From positions 28,607,571 to 28,671,570 of the forward strand of contig NC_133930.1 in the NCBI RefSeq assembly GCF_964199755.1: 64,000 nucleotides of DNA. The letters are read 5' to 3'. Origin of the DNA: Larus michahellis. Taxonomy: Eukaryota; Chordata; Aves; Charadriiformes; Laridae. The notes beneath the pieces were generated by a model. The model was given only the letters and a program-made list of their open reading frames with translations. It was not told where the DNA came from and searched no databases. A program made the position numbers and the translations under genes. Below, piece after piece: positions 22,547 to 33,619 of the stretch. Numbering within the stretch: position 1 is the first letter of the stretch; every line of letters starts with the position of its first letter.

Positions 22547-25500
22547 CTGTGGTTGCATTCTTTGCTGACTTGGATGTTGTATTTGCTGCATTCTTGGTGT
22601 CCTTATCTTTCTCTTCCACTCGAGATTTTGATTGTGGAGAAGATATATTTTTCATTAACTTCTCCACAGACTCCTTCTTTTTTAGAGAAGCTGTTTTGGA
22701 AATTTTGTCTAAAGATTCTTTTATTGCTGGCTTTGGTGAAGCCACTTGTTTTGATTTACCATCACTTTTTTTAACAGGAGAAGACGACTTGGTCTTAGTA
22801 CCCTGCTTTTTTGTCTTTGTCTTTTCTTTGAGGTCTTTCTTCAAAGGTTTACCCAAATTCTGATCAACAGGAAGAGCCTCTGGATCAACCATGGAAACAT
22901 CAGGGTGCCTAGGGGAAGGGCTCTGATCCTGCAGTGGGACAGGCAGTGGGTCAATGTGTTTGTATGTAATTGTCTTGTCCGTCGGAATGGTTTCTGATTC
23001 ATCTTCCGAGTCAATGTTAGCATCTGCAGTGATGGAAGGACATTCCTCCGTCTCGGGGGGAACATCTGAATCAGTCTGAGATGGGGCAGACTCGCTTACG
23101 GACGTAGGAGGGGTTTCATCGCACTGCCGCCCTTGCTGCTTTCCCCCAGAGGGTGGCTGGGCTCCCCCAGATTGAGTTAATAGCTTCTCTTGATCTTGAG
23201 ACTGTTCTTCACTTGCAAACCACTCAAGGGGGTTTGGGTTGATAAATGAGGGTGAAAGTTCAGTTTTGGGATGTTTATATTCACAAGAGGACACAAGGCA
23301 TAAGTCAACATCTTGACGGGATTCTGCTAACGATTTCCCTGGAGTAAAATATGCACTTGCTTCGTAGGAATAGCTAGTGGCTTCAGGTGATCTGGAGGCT
23401 CTCCCAGTTGTCTCAAAGGAGTAGTCTGTGGCTTCAGGTGAACTGGAAGCTTTCCCAGTTGCCTCACAGGAGTAAACCATGGCCTCTGGTGACCTGGTGG
23501 TTCTCCCAGTTGTCTCATAGGAGTAATCCGTAGTATCAGGTGATCTTGTAGCTTTCGCAATTCTGTCATAGGAATAATCCGAGGCCTCAGGTGATTTGGT
23601 GGTTTTCCCAATTATCTCATAGGAATAATCTGTGGCCTCAGGTGATTTGGTGGTTTTCCCTGTTGTCTCATAGGAATAATCTGTGGTCCCAGGGGACCTG
23701 GTGGCTTTCCCAGTTGTCTCATAGGAATAATCCATGGCCTCTGGTGACCTGGTGGTTTTGCCTGTCATCTCATAAGAATAATCTGTGGCCTCAGATGACC
23801 TCATATTTTTCGCAATTATCTCATAGGAATACTCTGTGGCCTCAGGTGACCTAGTAGTTTTCCCAGTTGTCTCATAGGAATAATCCGTAGTCTGAGGTGA
23901 TCTAGTAGATTTTCCAACTGCCTCATAGGAGTAGCTAATATCCTCTGGTGACCTGGTTGTTTTCTCTGTGGCCTCATAAGAATAACTAAGTTCTTCTGGT
24001 GACCTGCTGCTTTTCTCTGAATCTTCTTTTTCTGGACTGAGTAAAGGTTCTGGACTGTGCTTTGTTAGGGGTTCCTGGTAACCAAATGCTTTGACAGAGG
24101 ACATTTGCAGTGACAATGAAGGAGTGTGACTAGCTGGCACTGCTTCTGTGATTGCAGAAGGTGAATCTGGAAAACTAGGAGAGTACAAAGGAGAAGATTC
24201 CCTTGGAGTTAATGGAGATAGGTCAGACTTCGGTGACAGCTTTTCTCCTAGGCTCTGCACCTTTTCTGAGGTAAAAGAAGAATGTAGTGACATATCTCTG
24301 GGTGGAACAGCACCTGAAAAAGTTTCCTCTGGCAGTGGTGAAGTTACCTGGGAAGGTGTATGAGCTGATGAAGTTGATGATGATGCTTCAATTTGAGAAA
24401 CTGAAATAATTTCTGAAGTATCTTTCTCCTGAGAGTAAGACGACTGCTCCACAGGGGAAATCTTCCGTGCAAAAGTAGGCTCCTGTATATCTGAAGGGCT
24501 ATAATCTACTTCTGTTGGTCCATTTTCAGATATATGGTGTATACTAGTGCCTACAGTAGGATATTCTGGAGACTGCCTACTAAAGTCCATTGCTAAAGAC
24601 TGCTCAGGGGACTCTTGACCAAATTCTACTGACATAGTTGACTGCTCAGGAGATCTATGATCATGCACCAACATTCTTGATTTTGCAGTTTTAGGTGAGA
24701 AATCTGGTGGAGAAATTGACATGGGCCTTGGGCACTCTTCCTTAGATGGAGACATTTCGGTTTCCTGAAAAGTTGTTGGTGTTTGTACTACTGACACTGA
24801 AAGGGAATCATCAACTTCGGTAGAGTGGGGAGATCCAACCTCAGCATGCAAAGAAGGAGATACATCATCAGTAGTTGGTTCTGGAAATGAACTAGTAGCG
24901 ACAGATGCTGTAGATACAGAAGCTACTCCTTCTATATGGGAATAGGTGTCTTCTGCTATAACTTCATCAACAGGTGTTGCAGACTTGTCAGAAACAGTGC
25001 CTTCAGAAATAGACATTTTTGTATCTTCTTTTAAAGAACCAAATTGACTGATATCTATTTGAGTAGGTGAGAGATCACTTGCTAACTTCCTCTCATCCAA
25101 GATCAGTGAAGACTGGGAGCTGCTGGGTTCTGTATCTTCCATTTTCCTTTCTAGGCTGAATCCTTCCTTAATTACCATAAACTCCATGCTTTTATCATCT
25201 TGTTTTTCTTGGAAAAGGCCCACAGAGCTAGCTTCAGAAGCTGGGCTCATCTGAACAGGTGATTTTTCTTTTTCAGGTTTCCCCCCAGGAGGACTCCTGT
25301 AATCTCTGGTGGGAGACTTTAAATCAGCACTCAAAAACGCATCATAAGCGGCCTCTGAACCTATCAGTGGTGGACTCCGTAAAGGTGAGAGAACCTTTTC
25401 AATAGGAGATTCTGAATCTGGCACAGGCTCATCCATAGGGCTTATTCTGGGTTTTGCAGATTCATCTTTGACTTCACTGAATTCAAAGCTAACAGGAGCT

Positions 25501-28500
25501 TCTGTTGACTTCTCACTAGTTTCAGAGGGAAGCTGACTGGACTTTTCATCAGTGGGAGACTGATAATAAGGTGTATGGCCAGCACTACCAGCAGCAGACT
25601 GTGAGGGAGATGCTACTTCTAACGTTTTATCTTCAGGGCTTGCACAGTGCTCTTCAGCAACTTCCTGACGCACATCAGGCAATGTAGCAATGGGGACAGG
25701 CTCAGATGAGACCTTGATCTCATTGGGAGTGAGTGAAAAGTTCACACTACGTTCACTCAGTGGTGTTTTGGCAACAGGTGATGGAGGGGACAAACTGTCA
25801 GCTGGACTCTTGGCTGGGCTACGTTTTCCACCAACATCTTCTTGATGGGGTTCTTTGATTTCTAATTTAGTGGTGCCTTGGATTTCACTTTCTTTTTGCC
25901 GGTATACATCTTGGAATGCAGATTTGCAGAATTTGTCTTCCTCTAATGAAGAAGGTGGTGAGATGGTGGAAGCTGAGGCATTATAGTCTTTACCTTCTGT
26001 GGCCTCTGTTTTGGATCCTTCAGATAATCCATTAAAAGCATCTGGAAGTGGAGAAAGTTTAGGTCTGCCAAACTCTTGAGAGTACGGTGATGTCTCATAC
26101 TTGGTAATGTTCACATACTCCTGAGAGGGTGACTCACTTTCCTCGTTGTTAGTTTCATCACTCATGACATCCCGAGGTGTTGACATTTCATCCATCGGGG
26201 TTGGTTCACTGGATATTTCGATGGTAGACTGTGTGTAACCCGAAGTAGCAGTGAATTCCTCAGGTTGGTCTTCTCTGTTTTCTTCATCAGAAACAGTGGC
26301 TTCACTTTCTGAACCACCAGGTAATGTCTCATCATGGATAGAAGAGGCTGGTTCAACTGCTGGAGACTGAGGTGCTGAGCGTTTTGTTGGTGTAATTATG
26401 AGTAGGCCATATTTGTCTTCAACTTCACCAGCTTCTGCAGCTTTGTCTACCACAGCCATGACATAATCTTCTTCAGCTTCTATCTTTTCAGTTTCCTCTT
26501 CATCTCTGATGTCCTCTGCTTTGTCTTCCTCCTCTTCAGTCTCTTCAGTTTCTGCCTTTTCTATTGCTTCTTCCCTGTCTTCCTCAGCCCGTTCATCTGA
26601 TGCCTCATAATCTGCCTTTTCAATATATTTTTCATCTTTAATGTTAGTATCTGCTTCAGCCATTATTTCTTCTGAGCTCTCTTCAATTTTTCTTCCTTCC
26701 TCTATATATGTTTTTGTGGTGTCCAGGGGTGTCTTTGCTTCTTCATCTTCACCTCTTTCTTCAGCTTCTTCTGTCTCTGCCTTTTCCTCATAATCTCCTG
26801 CTTCAGATGATTCTTCCAAGCCAGTTCCCTCATCTTCAAACTTTTCATTGTCATCAACCCTGTGCTTTTCCACAGGTTCCAATTCTTCAGGTGTTTGTTC
26901 ACATTCACCCTCAGCCTCTGTGGTAGTTATACCTTCATCAGAGGACTCGGCAGGTCCTTCATTATCTAATTTTTCTTTTTGTACTTCAAAGGCCTCTTTT
27001 TGTACTGTGCCAGTGAATTTCAGTTCATCTTCTATAAGTGCAACTTGAGGTTTTGTTTCTTTTATCGTTTCAACTTCTTCAGCTTTCAATTCCTCAAAAT
27101 CCTTTGTTAAATCCTCTGGTGAAGACATAAGGGATCTCTCCGCTTCAAGTTCCTTTCCACTGGCTGTAATTTCTGCAGCTGCTACTGCTGCAACAGTTGT
27201 GGCAGCAACTCCAACTGCTGCAAGGGCAGCTTGGGCTTCACTGACTTTGATCTCCTTCTTCACAGTCTTAATTTTTCCTTTTTCCTTTGGCTTTCCAGCA
27301 GGTACTGCTTCTTTTTTAGCAGGTTCCTCCTTCTTTTGTGATTTAGGCTTTGCTGCTGGCTTTTTGGCATCAGACGAAGGAGTAGCTGTCTTCTTTGTTT
27401 CTTTAGGAACCTTTTTTATGTCCTTTTTGGCTTCTTTTTCTTCCTTCTTAATTTCCTTCTTCTCTTCTTGTTTAGCTTCTTTTTTAGCTTCCTTTGGTGA
27501 AGCTTCTTTCTTCACTTCCTTCTTTGTTTCCTTCTTCTCTTCCTTTTTCACCTCTTTTTTAACTTCTTTCTTGATCTCTTCTTTTTTGGGTTTTTCCTCT
27601 TTTTTGATGGGTGTTTTCTCCTCTTTTTTAGAAACCTCTTTCTTTGGTTTTTCTTTTTCCTCTTTCTTTTCTTCAGGTTTTGCTTTGACTTCCTTTTTCA
27701 CTGACTTCTCCTTTGATGCCTTTAGTTTTATATCTGTACCTTGTTTTTCAGGAGTTTCACATTTTACTATTTGCTCTTCTTTACTTGTTATGTCTTTTTC
27801 TGCCACAATAGGTTTGGTCTCTACTTTTACTGGTTTCTCTTTTTTAACTGGAACTTTTTCTTTGCTTTCCAGCTTCTGAGGCTTTTCCAATGCTGGACTA
27901 GGCTTTGTGGGCTCTGGTGTTTCTTCTTTAGATTCTTTTCTGACAGGTTTGCTTGGTGGTGTCTTTGCAGCAGGCTTGAGACTCTCCTTGCTGTCTGTTC
28001 GTTGTTTCAACTTTGCTTGTTTCACAGCCGGACTAGCAACATTGCCAGTTAGGTCTTTTTGTGTAACCACTGGTTGTTTAAGGAAGTCTAAGTGTTTGAG
28101 TTTTTCTAGTCCTTCTAGAATGTTGTATTGAGTGCTGTTTCCAGGAAACAGAACTCGGATTATTTTTTCTGCAGGATTAGCTGGATGCCACACAATCAGG
28201 GATGAGACAGAGGTGAAGTAGGATAATGGAATGTCTAGTTCTTGGCCATTTGGTAGCAGGAATTCAGCTTTATCTTTGTTAGTACCACTCCACTGCTGCA
28301 TAAAATACTGCATCTCTTTGCTATTTTTGACAGGATTAAGCACATACATCTCAAGCTTGCCAACTCCCATTTTCTGAAATAAAATGATGGGGTCAATGGT
28401 ATTTCCCACATTTCTGAAAAGAGGTTCTGGTTTCATAGACAGTTTATTTAAATACTGGAGAGTAAAACAAGCTTCTTCTACACTCCTTTTCACCCTAAAG

Positions 28501-29102
28501 CTAGGATCCAGGTTCTTCAGGTTCTCGGGTACATTAAGGAATACAACTCCCAAATCAGGTGAGATCAGATTTTTCATCCAGTCACTGTTAGTAGTAGACC
28601 CTTGGGACTGTTCCTCTTCTAGTTCAGCTATTTTTCGCTGAAGCATGCTATTGATTCCTGGCAGGTTGTCATCTCCAATGTGAGTGAGCAGAATGGAATC
28701 TACCCTGTCCAAGTGCCGGATAAGTTTCCAAAAGCAAGATTTTCTTTCAGATCCTCCGTTGATAAGCATGTTGAATCCATTCACTGCAAACAATGCAGAG
28801 TCCCCTCTTCCCCCTGGGAAAATGTAACAGCAGGGTTTGGAGAGTTTCAAGAAGCCTCCTGAAGCTGGAGGTTCCAAAATGTCAAAAGGTGATGGCACTT
28901 CTACTGATTCTGACAGATACTCTGTGAATTCAGACAGTCCTTCCATTTCAGGCAGTATGGAAGCTGAATTGAGTTTAATGTTAATGAAGTCTTGAAGGTT
29001 GTGTCTGTCAAGGTTGGAATTTTTCCAGTCTCCTTCCTCAGGGCAGAAAAGAGTTAGACTGGCTTTGTTGGCAGGGTGTGTGGTGCTCAGTAATTCACCA
29101 AT
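22547..29102 (-). CDS. MAP1B: MAP1B exon 5 (giant exon: heavy chain and start of LC1)
   Basis: This single 6556-bp exon has 2185 codons plus one base. The acceptor is CCCTAG|ATT ([15 protein letters not shown]) and the donor is ACA G|GTAAAG.

In order it encodes: a conserved N-terminal region with a degenerate metallo-beta-lactamase-like motif ([13 protein letters not shown], about 28650-28690); a Lys/Glu-rich basic microtubule-binding segment with many KKEE/KKEV units (about 27410-27715); an Ala-rich patch (about 27170-27240); long acidic Glu stretches (about 26400-27000); a disordered Ser/Pro-rich middle with many SP and TP phosphosites; twelve to thirteen 17-residue repeats (23346-24005); a conserved block [15 protein letters not shown] (about 23210-23260), near which I expect the heavy chain/LC1 cleavage; and a basic Lys-rich end.

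MAP1B stabilises dynamic microtubules in growing axons and is regulated by GSK3 and CDK5 phosphorylation. The frame is intact with no frameshift. Confidence 0.98.
23346..24005 (-). repeat. MAP1B: MAP1B 17-residue (51-bp) tandem repeats, 12 full plus 1 partial
   Basis: Starting at 24005 and reading leftward, twelve units of exactly 51 bp follow with no insertions or deletions, then a thirteenth that decays after [11 protein letters not shown]. The consensus is [17 protein letters not shown]. Each unit has one Ser-Pro and one YSYE block. These correspond to the MAP1B/neuraxin repeats of the family, which are more divergent in the human protein as I recall it. Neighbouring copies here are very similar at DNA level too, for example those at 23590-23750. 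Confidence 0.95.
27410..27715 (-). other. MAP1B: MAP1B KKEE-rich microtubule-binding segment
   Basis: About 100 codons are almost entirely Lys, Glu, Val and Pro, with repeated KKEE, KKEV and KKEI motifs. This class of motif is the classical basic microtubule-binding domain of MAP1B. At DNA level it is an imperfect purine-rich array, so its complement yields a spurious 226-codon Ser/Phe-rich open frame on the + strand (27199-27879). Confidence 0.9.
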
Positions 29103-31892
29103 CTAGGGTTGTAAAACAAAAACACAAGAAGATGAATGTAAATTAAATTTTTAATGACAATTAATGTCAGAACATGATATTTCCTGATAAGATAGATAAA
29201 ACCCTTTTCATTCACTTCTGCACTGGTGAGTACCCATCCTAGAAGCTAAAGGAACCTGGAAACACGATTAGTTTACTACTGCATTTTTTTTAAATACAAA
29301 GAAGGATTCGTTTTTTGACCTTATTCCTGGTCCCTATTGCCCAAAGGATGACAGTACCGCAAGATTCCCCCTTCCCACCTCCACCTTTTACAGGAGGATG
29401 GTACAAGCTTTTTTATTGAGAGGGTATGAGAACTACGAGGCTAACGCCACCGGAGCCACCACTGTATCTAACATTGGCTCATGAGTGTCCCTGCTGCCCG
29501 AGTCCATCCAGAAGAGACAGCCAAATATCTAAGGGACAAAGCACATCCTCTTCACAGGCAGAGAGTAACTGCAACCCAGAGGAGGTCAGCATCTTCCCAA
29601 GGGCAGCCACCTTCCTCACCCCTTCTGTCATGTCATATTCCACCATACCATCGTTACTGCAGTTCTTTCTGCAGGCTGGCTCCCAAAAAGCCAGCACCAC
29701 TTCCAGATTAGCCTGACTGACTGCAGGAGAGTTTTTCAGAACACAAAGAAATGAGTTATTGCTTCAGAAATGCAAACAGATACAAGTTTCATATTTCTGA
29801 GACTGTGAGGTACAGGGCTAAAGAAAAAGCCAGAAAAGAAGTGTTGGGGTTAAAAATGCTCTTGTCATTATTTTGATTTTAAACTCATGAACCACAAAAG
29901 TTGAAATTTAGAATAACTCCATTAATTTTGACAGTATTTGATAACATGCTAGTACCAAAACCATCTGCTAAAATAAAGGCACGGAAAAAAAGTTGTTCTG
30001 TGCCACAATATGAAAAACTTGTTCTGTTCCAGCCTGAACTAAAAAGACAATATTTGATGGTCCCAGATTAGTAGACAAACAAACATTAAAGAGTATGACA
30101 TATTTTATACCTGCCCCCAGTTCCACAGATACTTTGAGCTTTTTTTTTTTGTTTTTACTGGTAATTAGATTAAACATAACCCATTTCTGTTCTACTTGCT
30201 CTTAACAAAGAGACCACCAAATTATGTAAACTTATTCTTTAAAGAAATAATTCAGACATAAAATGTCCGTGCAAAATATGCCAACACAGCAACAGGCAAA
30301 ATACAACAGTCTTCTTTGCAGAGATTCAATTCAGTTGTCAGTTTGAGCTATAAGAACAGTTTTCATAAAGATGATATAGATTATGCTACAGCTGAATAAT
30401 TTGAAAGTCCTGGACCACAAGCTGAATCAGCAGAAGAAATGAATATATAAAAAATTAATGATGTTTGACTGCAGTAGATCTCTTTGGGCCTCTGTGTGTG
30501 TATGTCTCACTTCCTTTGTGTTACATAATTTATTTTCAGCATTTACCAAAAATAAAACTCAACAAAGATGCAGTGGCTGTTATCCAAACAAAAATAATCT
30601 AACCAATACCTAAATAAAGCAGAAAATAAGTATTTTCTATCTTCCTTTGTCAGTCTTACTTGGTATCTAAACCACGTGACATGAGCATAAATAAATCTCA
30701 CCCATATGTCAGACAGCTTTGTCTGAAAAGGAGCAAATTAAAAACAAAGCAAAACAAAATAAAAGGAGGGAAGGCTGAAAAGGATAAAAGATAAAGCAAA
30801 TAGGAGAACCATTTCTGTTGCATATTGCAGAAATAAGAAAGACTACACAGACTACAGCTCCGAAATGGATTTAGGATCTCAAGGATACTCCTTATGCTGT
30901 GTCTCTGGTCAGGGTTGAAAACATATTATTAGGGAGAGACAAAAGTAGTAAAAGATCACTTCCTCTGCATGAATAAATCCAAGCCTGTAGCACACATAAG
31001 GAGATAAGGAGTACAGACTCTTTCTCATGTAGGGCCAATTTTCTGGCTAGATAAAAAAATCAGACAGCAATACACTGGGCTAAAGAATATATACTGGGCC
31101 AAGTTTTGGGGTTAGTCCTCTCCAATTTATGTTATACCATATTTGGATTTCTGCTTCATACTCCTAAATTCTGACTTTCTATGCTACTAAAAGTTGGCAT
31201 GCATAATGCAGACAGCGTTAAGCCACTGGTATCACAGGCCATTGAAAAGCTGGAGAAAAATTATTCCAGACATAGATTATATCTGTTAGGAATAGCAAGT
31301 TCAGGAAAGCCCCAGAAAAGGCCTCAATGGATTTGCATTTCAAATGGTGATCCCAAGGATATCAGCAGTTCCACTGCTTACGCTATTTCATAACAGAGAG
31401 ATGTAACTGCTCCTTCTCTTCTCTGGATCCAAAGTCACTCTGGGAGCAAACAAACGTATTTGTGAACCTGATCATCTTTTCAAGCACTGAGAGATATCTG
31501 TTGAGGAATCCTCAAGTTTTAAACATGTCACAGCTGGTGGAGGCAAACAGCAAGTTGGCTGCTCAGAGAAAACACAAGATTGTTTCCTACCCTGGACCAC
31601 AAAGGCAAAAAGAGAGGTTTTCCTCTGCTAACTGTGCTTGCAGAGGCAGTGGGATGGGACATCTTCAGTCTTCTGGCACAGCAGAGGTTGAAAACACCAC
31701 TTTTAGGCATCGCCTGCAGGGAGTTCCGCAGGCTACAGGTGGATTTCTGAGTTAGACTTCCCAAGAGTATCCCCCAAAGGGCATTTACTTATTTGTAAGC
31801 ACACCCCATGACCAGTTCAGGTTTGGTGCAGTGAAGAAAAATGGGCAGAGGGCAGAAACACCGACTCTACATAGTACTCATCAAACCTTACA

Positions 31893-31975
31893 TAGTTATA
31901 GAATCACAGAATCGTTTAGGCTGGAAAAGACTCTTGAGATCATTGAGTTCAACCTAAACCTAACACTGCCAAGGT
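31893..31975 (-). mobile_element. Truncated CR1 LINE retrotransposon, 3' end
   Basis: The + strand reads TATAGAATCACAGAATCGTT, then GGCTGGAAAAGACTCTTGAG, then TTCAACC and AACACTGCC. This is the reverse complement of the well-known bird CR1 3' end, including the ATTCTGTG/ATTCTATA octamer tail. The element is therefore on the - strand, in the same sense as MAP1B. Only about 80 bp are recognisable, the usual heavy 5' truncation. It carries no coding sequence. Confidence 0.85.
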
Positions 31976-32044
31976 ACAAGGTCAGGACAGCACAGGAATT
32001 CTTTCTTCTGATCAACACTTAGAAAACCGCTAACCACTTATTTT

Positions 32045-32095
32045 CTAGGTACTTTTTCTAACCTTTTTTCCTAGTTCTTTTTTCTAACCTTTTTT
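32045..32095 (+). repeat. Tandem duplication of a 26-bp T-rich unit
   Basis: CTAGGTAC followed by TTTTTCTAACCTTTTTTC is repeated at once as CTAGTTCTTTTTTCTAACC. Two imperfect copies are visible just beyond the CR1 fragment. Confidence 0.7.
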
Positions 32096-33478
32096 ACAAT
32101 TTGTAGACCACCTAAAAATTTCCCGGTAACGGGACCCCTTAAAACACGTCGCATACACAGACTGCAGTACGGCAAATGTGATTTTTCTTTGCTTTTGTGA
32201 AATCTTGTAGAAGCAGTGAAAGCCCAAGGCTTCAGAAACAATAGGCTGAAAGCCAACACTTTCAAAGAGTCACGCTGGCTGTCTGGTGAGCTTGCTGCCA
32301 GCTGCGGGGATGAGCCAAGTGAGCCCTACTCATAGGCCACGGGAGTATGCTCTACAGGCCCACCACTGCGGCAATCCCTTGGCAGCTGTAACTCATGTCC
32401 AACCACCATCCCTCCGCTTTCCAGCCAACAATTTCACTTCCTAACACTAACAGTAGGATTTGCCCCTAGTTTTGCCTGTAGTCAGAAAGTAATTATGTGT
32501 CACTAATTAGCCCAAGATGCAAGGAGCTCAGGTTTGCAATTTCATAGAAAAGTAACTCTGCGAACTGTCGGTGAGTTTTAGGCATCACGCATGTTTCAGA
32601 GAGCAGGAAAACAGCTCTCTGCCCAACCCTACAACAAAGAGGCTTCGAGAATGAGATCAAATGAATACAATAAGGTCATGCCGGAGCTCATGCAAACTTT
32701 GCTTTTTCAGCGCTGAACTGTCAAATCTCACTCCACTGACATGCTCCTAACTAATTTTGGAAACTAAGTTCCTAGGGATGCAGCCATATAGTTTACTTAA
32801 ATATATACTTTACACAGCAGCCAAATTAAGTGTGACAGCCTGTTTACTATGGGTTCCTGCCCTATGGGAGCTTTCAGACACAGTACATTAAGCAAGACAG
32901 CAAAATAACAAGTCATGAAACAAATGGCATTAAATACTGGTATACTTCATACTTATCATTTTGGCACACAGAAATCACAAGATGTATAGATTTCACTGGC
33001 CAAATTTTAAAAATTACTATAAAGAAGCCAAGCAAGTAGGCAGTGCAAAAAACTACAGCTATTCCAACAGACAGCTTCTGCCTTATTTAATGTCACCTAT
33101 TATTTAGCTACTACCAGGCAAGAACCTGGTGTCAAGATCAATTTGACTGCTTTCTATGTGCACCTTAGATAAACAACCTCTATGTTTTACACACAGCGGT
33201 ATCTTCTTACATGGTCAAAAGGTTCCTTGATTTTCTGTTCCTGGAAGTTACAATTTAATTCTCCAAACTAAAATTTAATTCTTTTGTTAAGCAATTTACA
33301 TCAAGTCGAAAGTAAATTAAATAAACATTTTGAAAGAAAGCCTATAATGAAGAGTAAAGAGTATAAGCATCATAAGCATCAGGCTGCTAACTCCAACAAC
33401 ACAGAGGGCCATTTTTAGTCTTCTAGAAAGCTCTGCCAGCCCATAAACAAAGCATGGAAGACACTTTTCCGAACACAC

Positions 33479-33619
33479 CTCTTGATCCGTGAAGATCTCA
33501 ATGAAGTTCTGGAAGGAAAAGGATCCTGACTGAAGAATGAGTTCTCCTGTGTTTTCAAAGCACTGCCCAGTTAGTACAAGGAGCTTGTGTCTTGCAGCGT
33601 CTGTGATCATCAAGCGGAC
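33479..33619 (-). CDS. MAP1B: MAP1B exon 4
   Basis: This 141-bp, 47-codon exon is phase 0 at both ends. The acceptor is CTCTAG|GTC and the donor is GAG|GTGTGT. It encodes VRLMITDAARHKLLVLTG, then QCFENTGELILQSGSFSF and ends FIEIFTDQE, practically the mammalian sequence. It belongs to the conserved N-terminal region of the heavy chain, which associates with the light chain. It splices directly to IGELL of exon 5. The + strand has no competing frame. Confidence 0.96.

Larger units (their letters stand above)
29103..33478 (-). other. MAP1B: MAP1B intron 4
   Basis: This 4.38-kb intron has donor GAG|GTGTGT and acceptor CCCTAG. It contains a truncated CR1 LINE (31893-31975) and a 26-bp duplicated T-rich unit (32045-32095). 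Nothing else is recognisable; open frames such as 31462-31755 overlap the repeat-flanking DNA and have no homology I know. Confidence 0.9.

Noticed and set aside
22318..22863. 181-codon + strand open frame
   Set aside because: It overlaps the end of MAP1B exon 5 in antisense and spans the exon-intron boundary; the sense frame is clearly the conserved one.
23591..23854. Repetitive + strand frame with [12 protein letters not shown] units
   Set aside because: It is the antisense reading of the 51-bp MAP1B repeats, not a separate repeat protein.
27199..27879. 226-codon + strand open frame rich in Phe and Ser
   Set aside because: It is the complement of the Lys/Glu-rich part of MAP1B exon 5; such codon use removes stops on the opposite strand.
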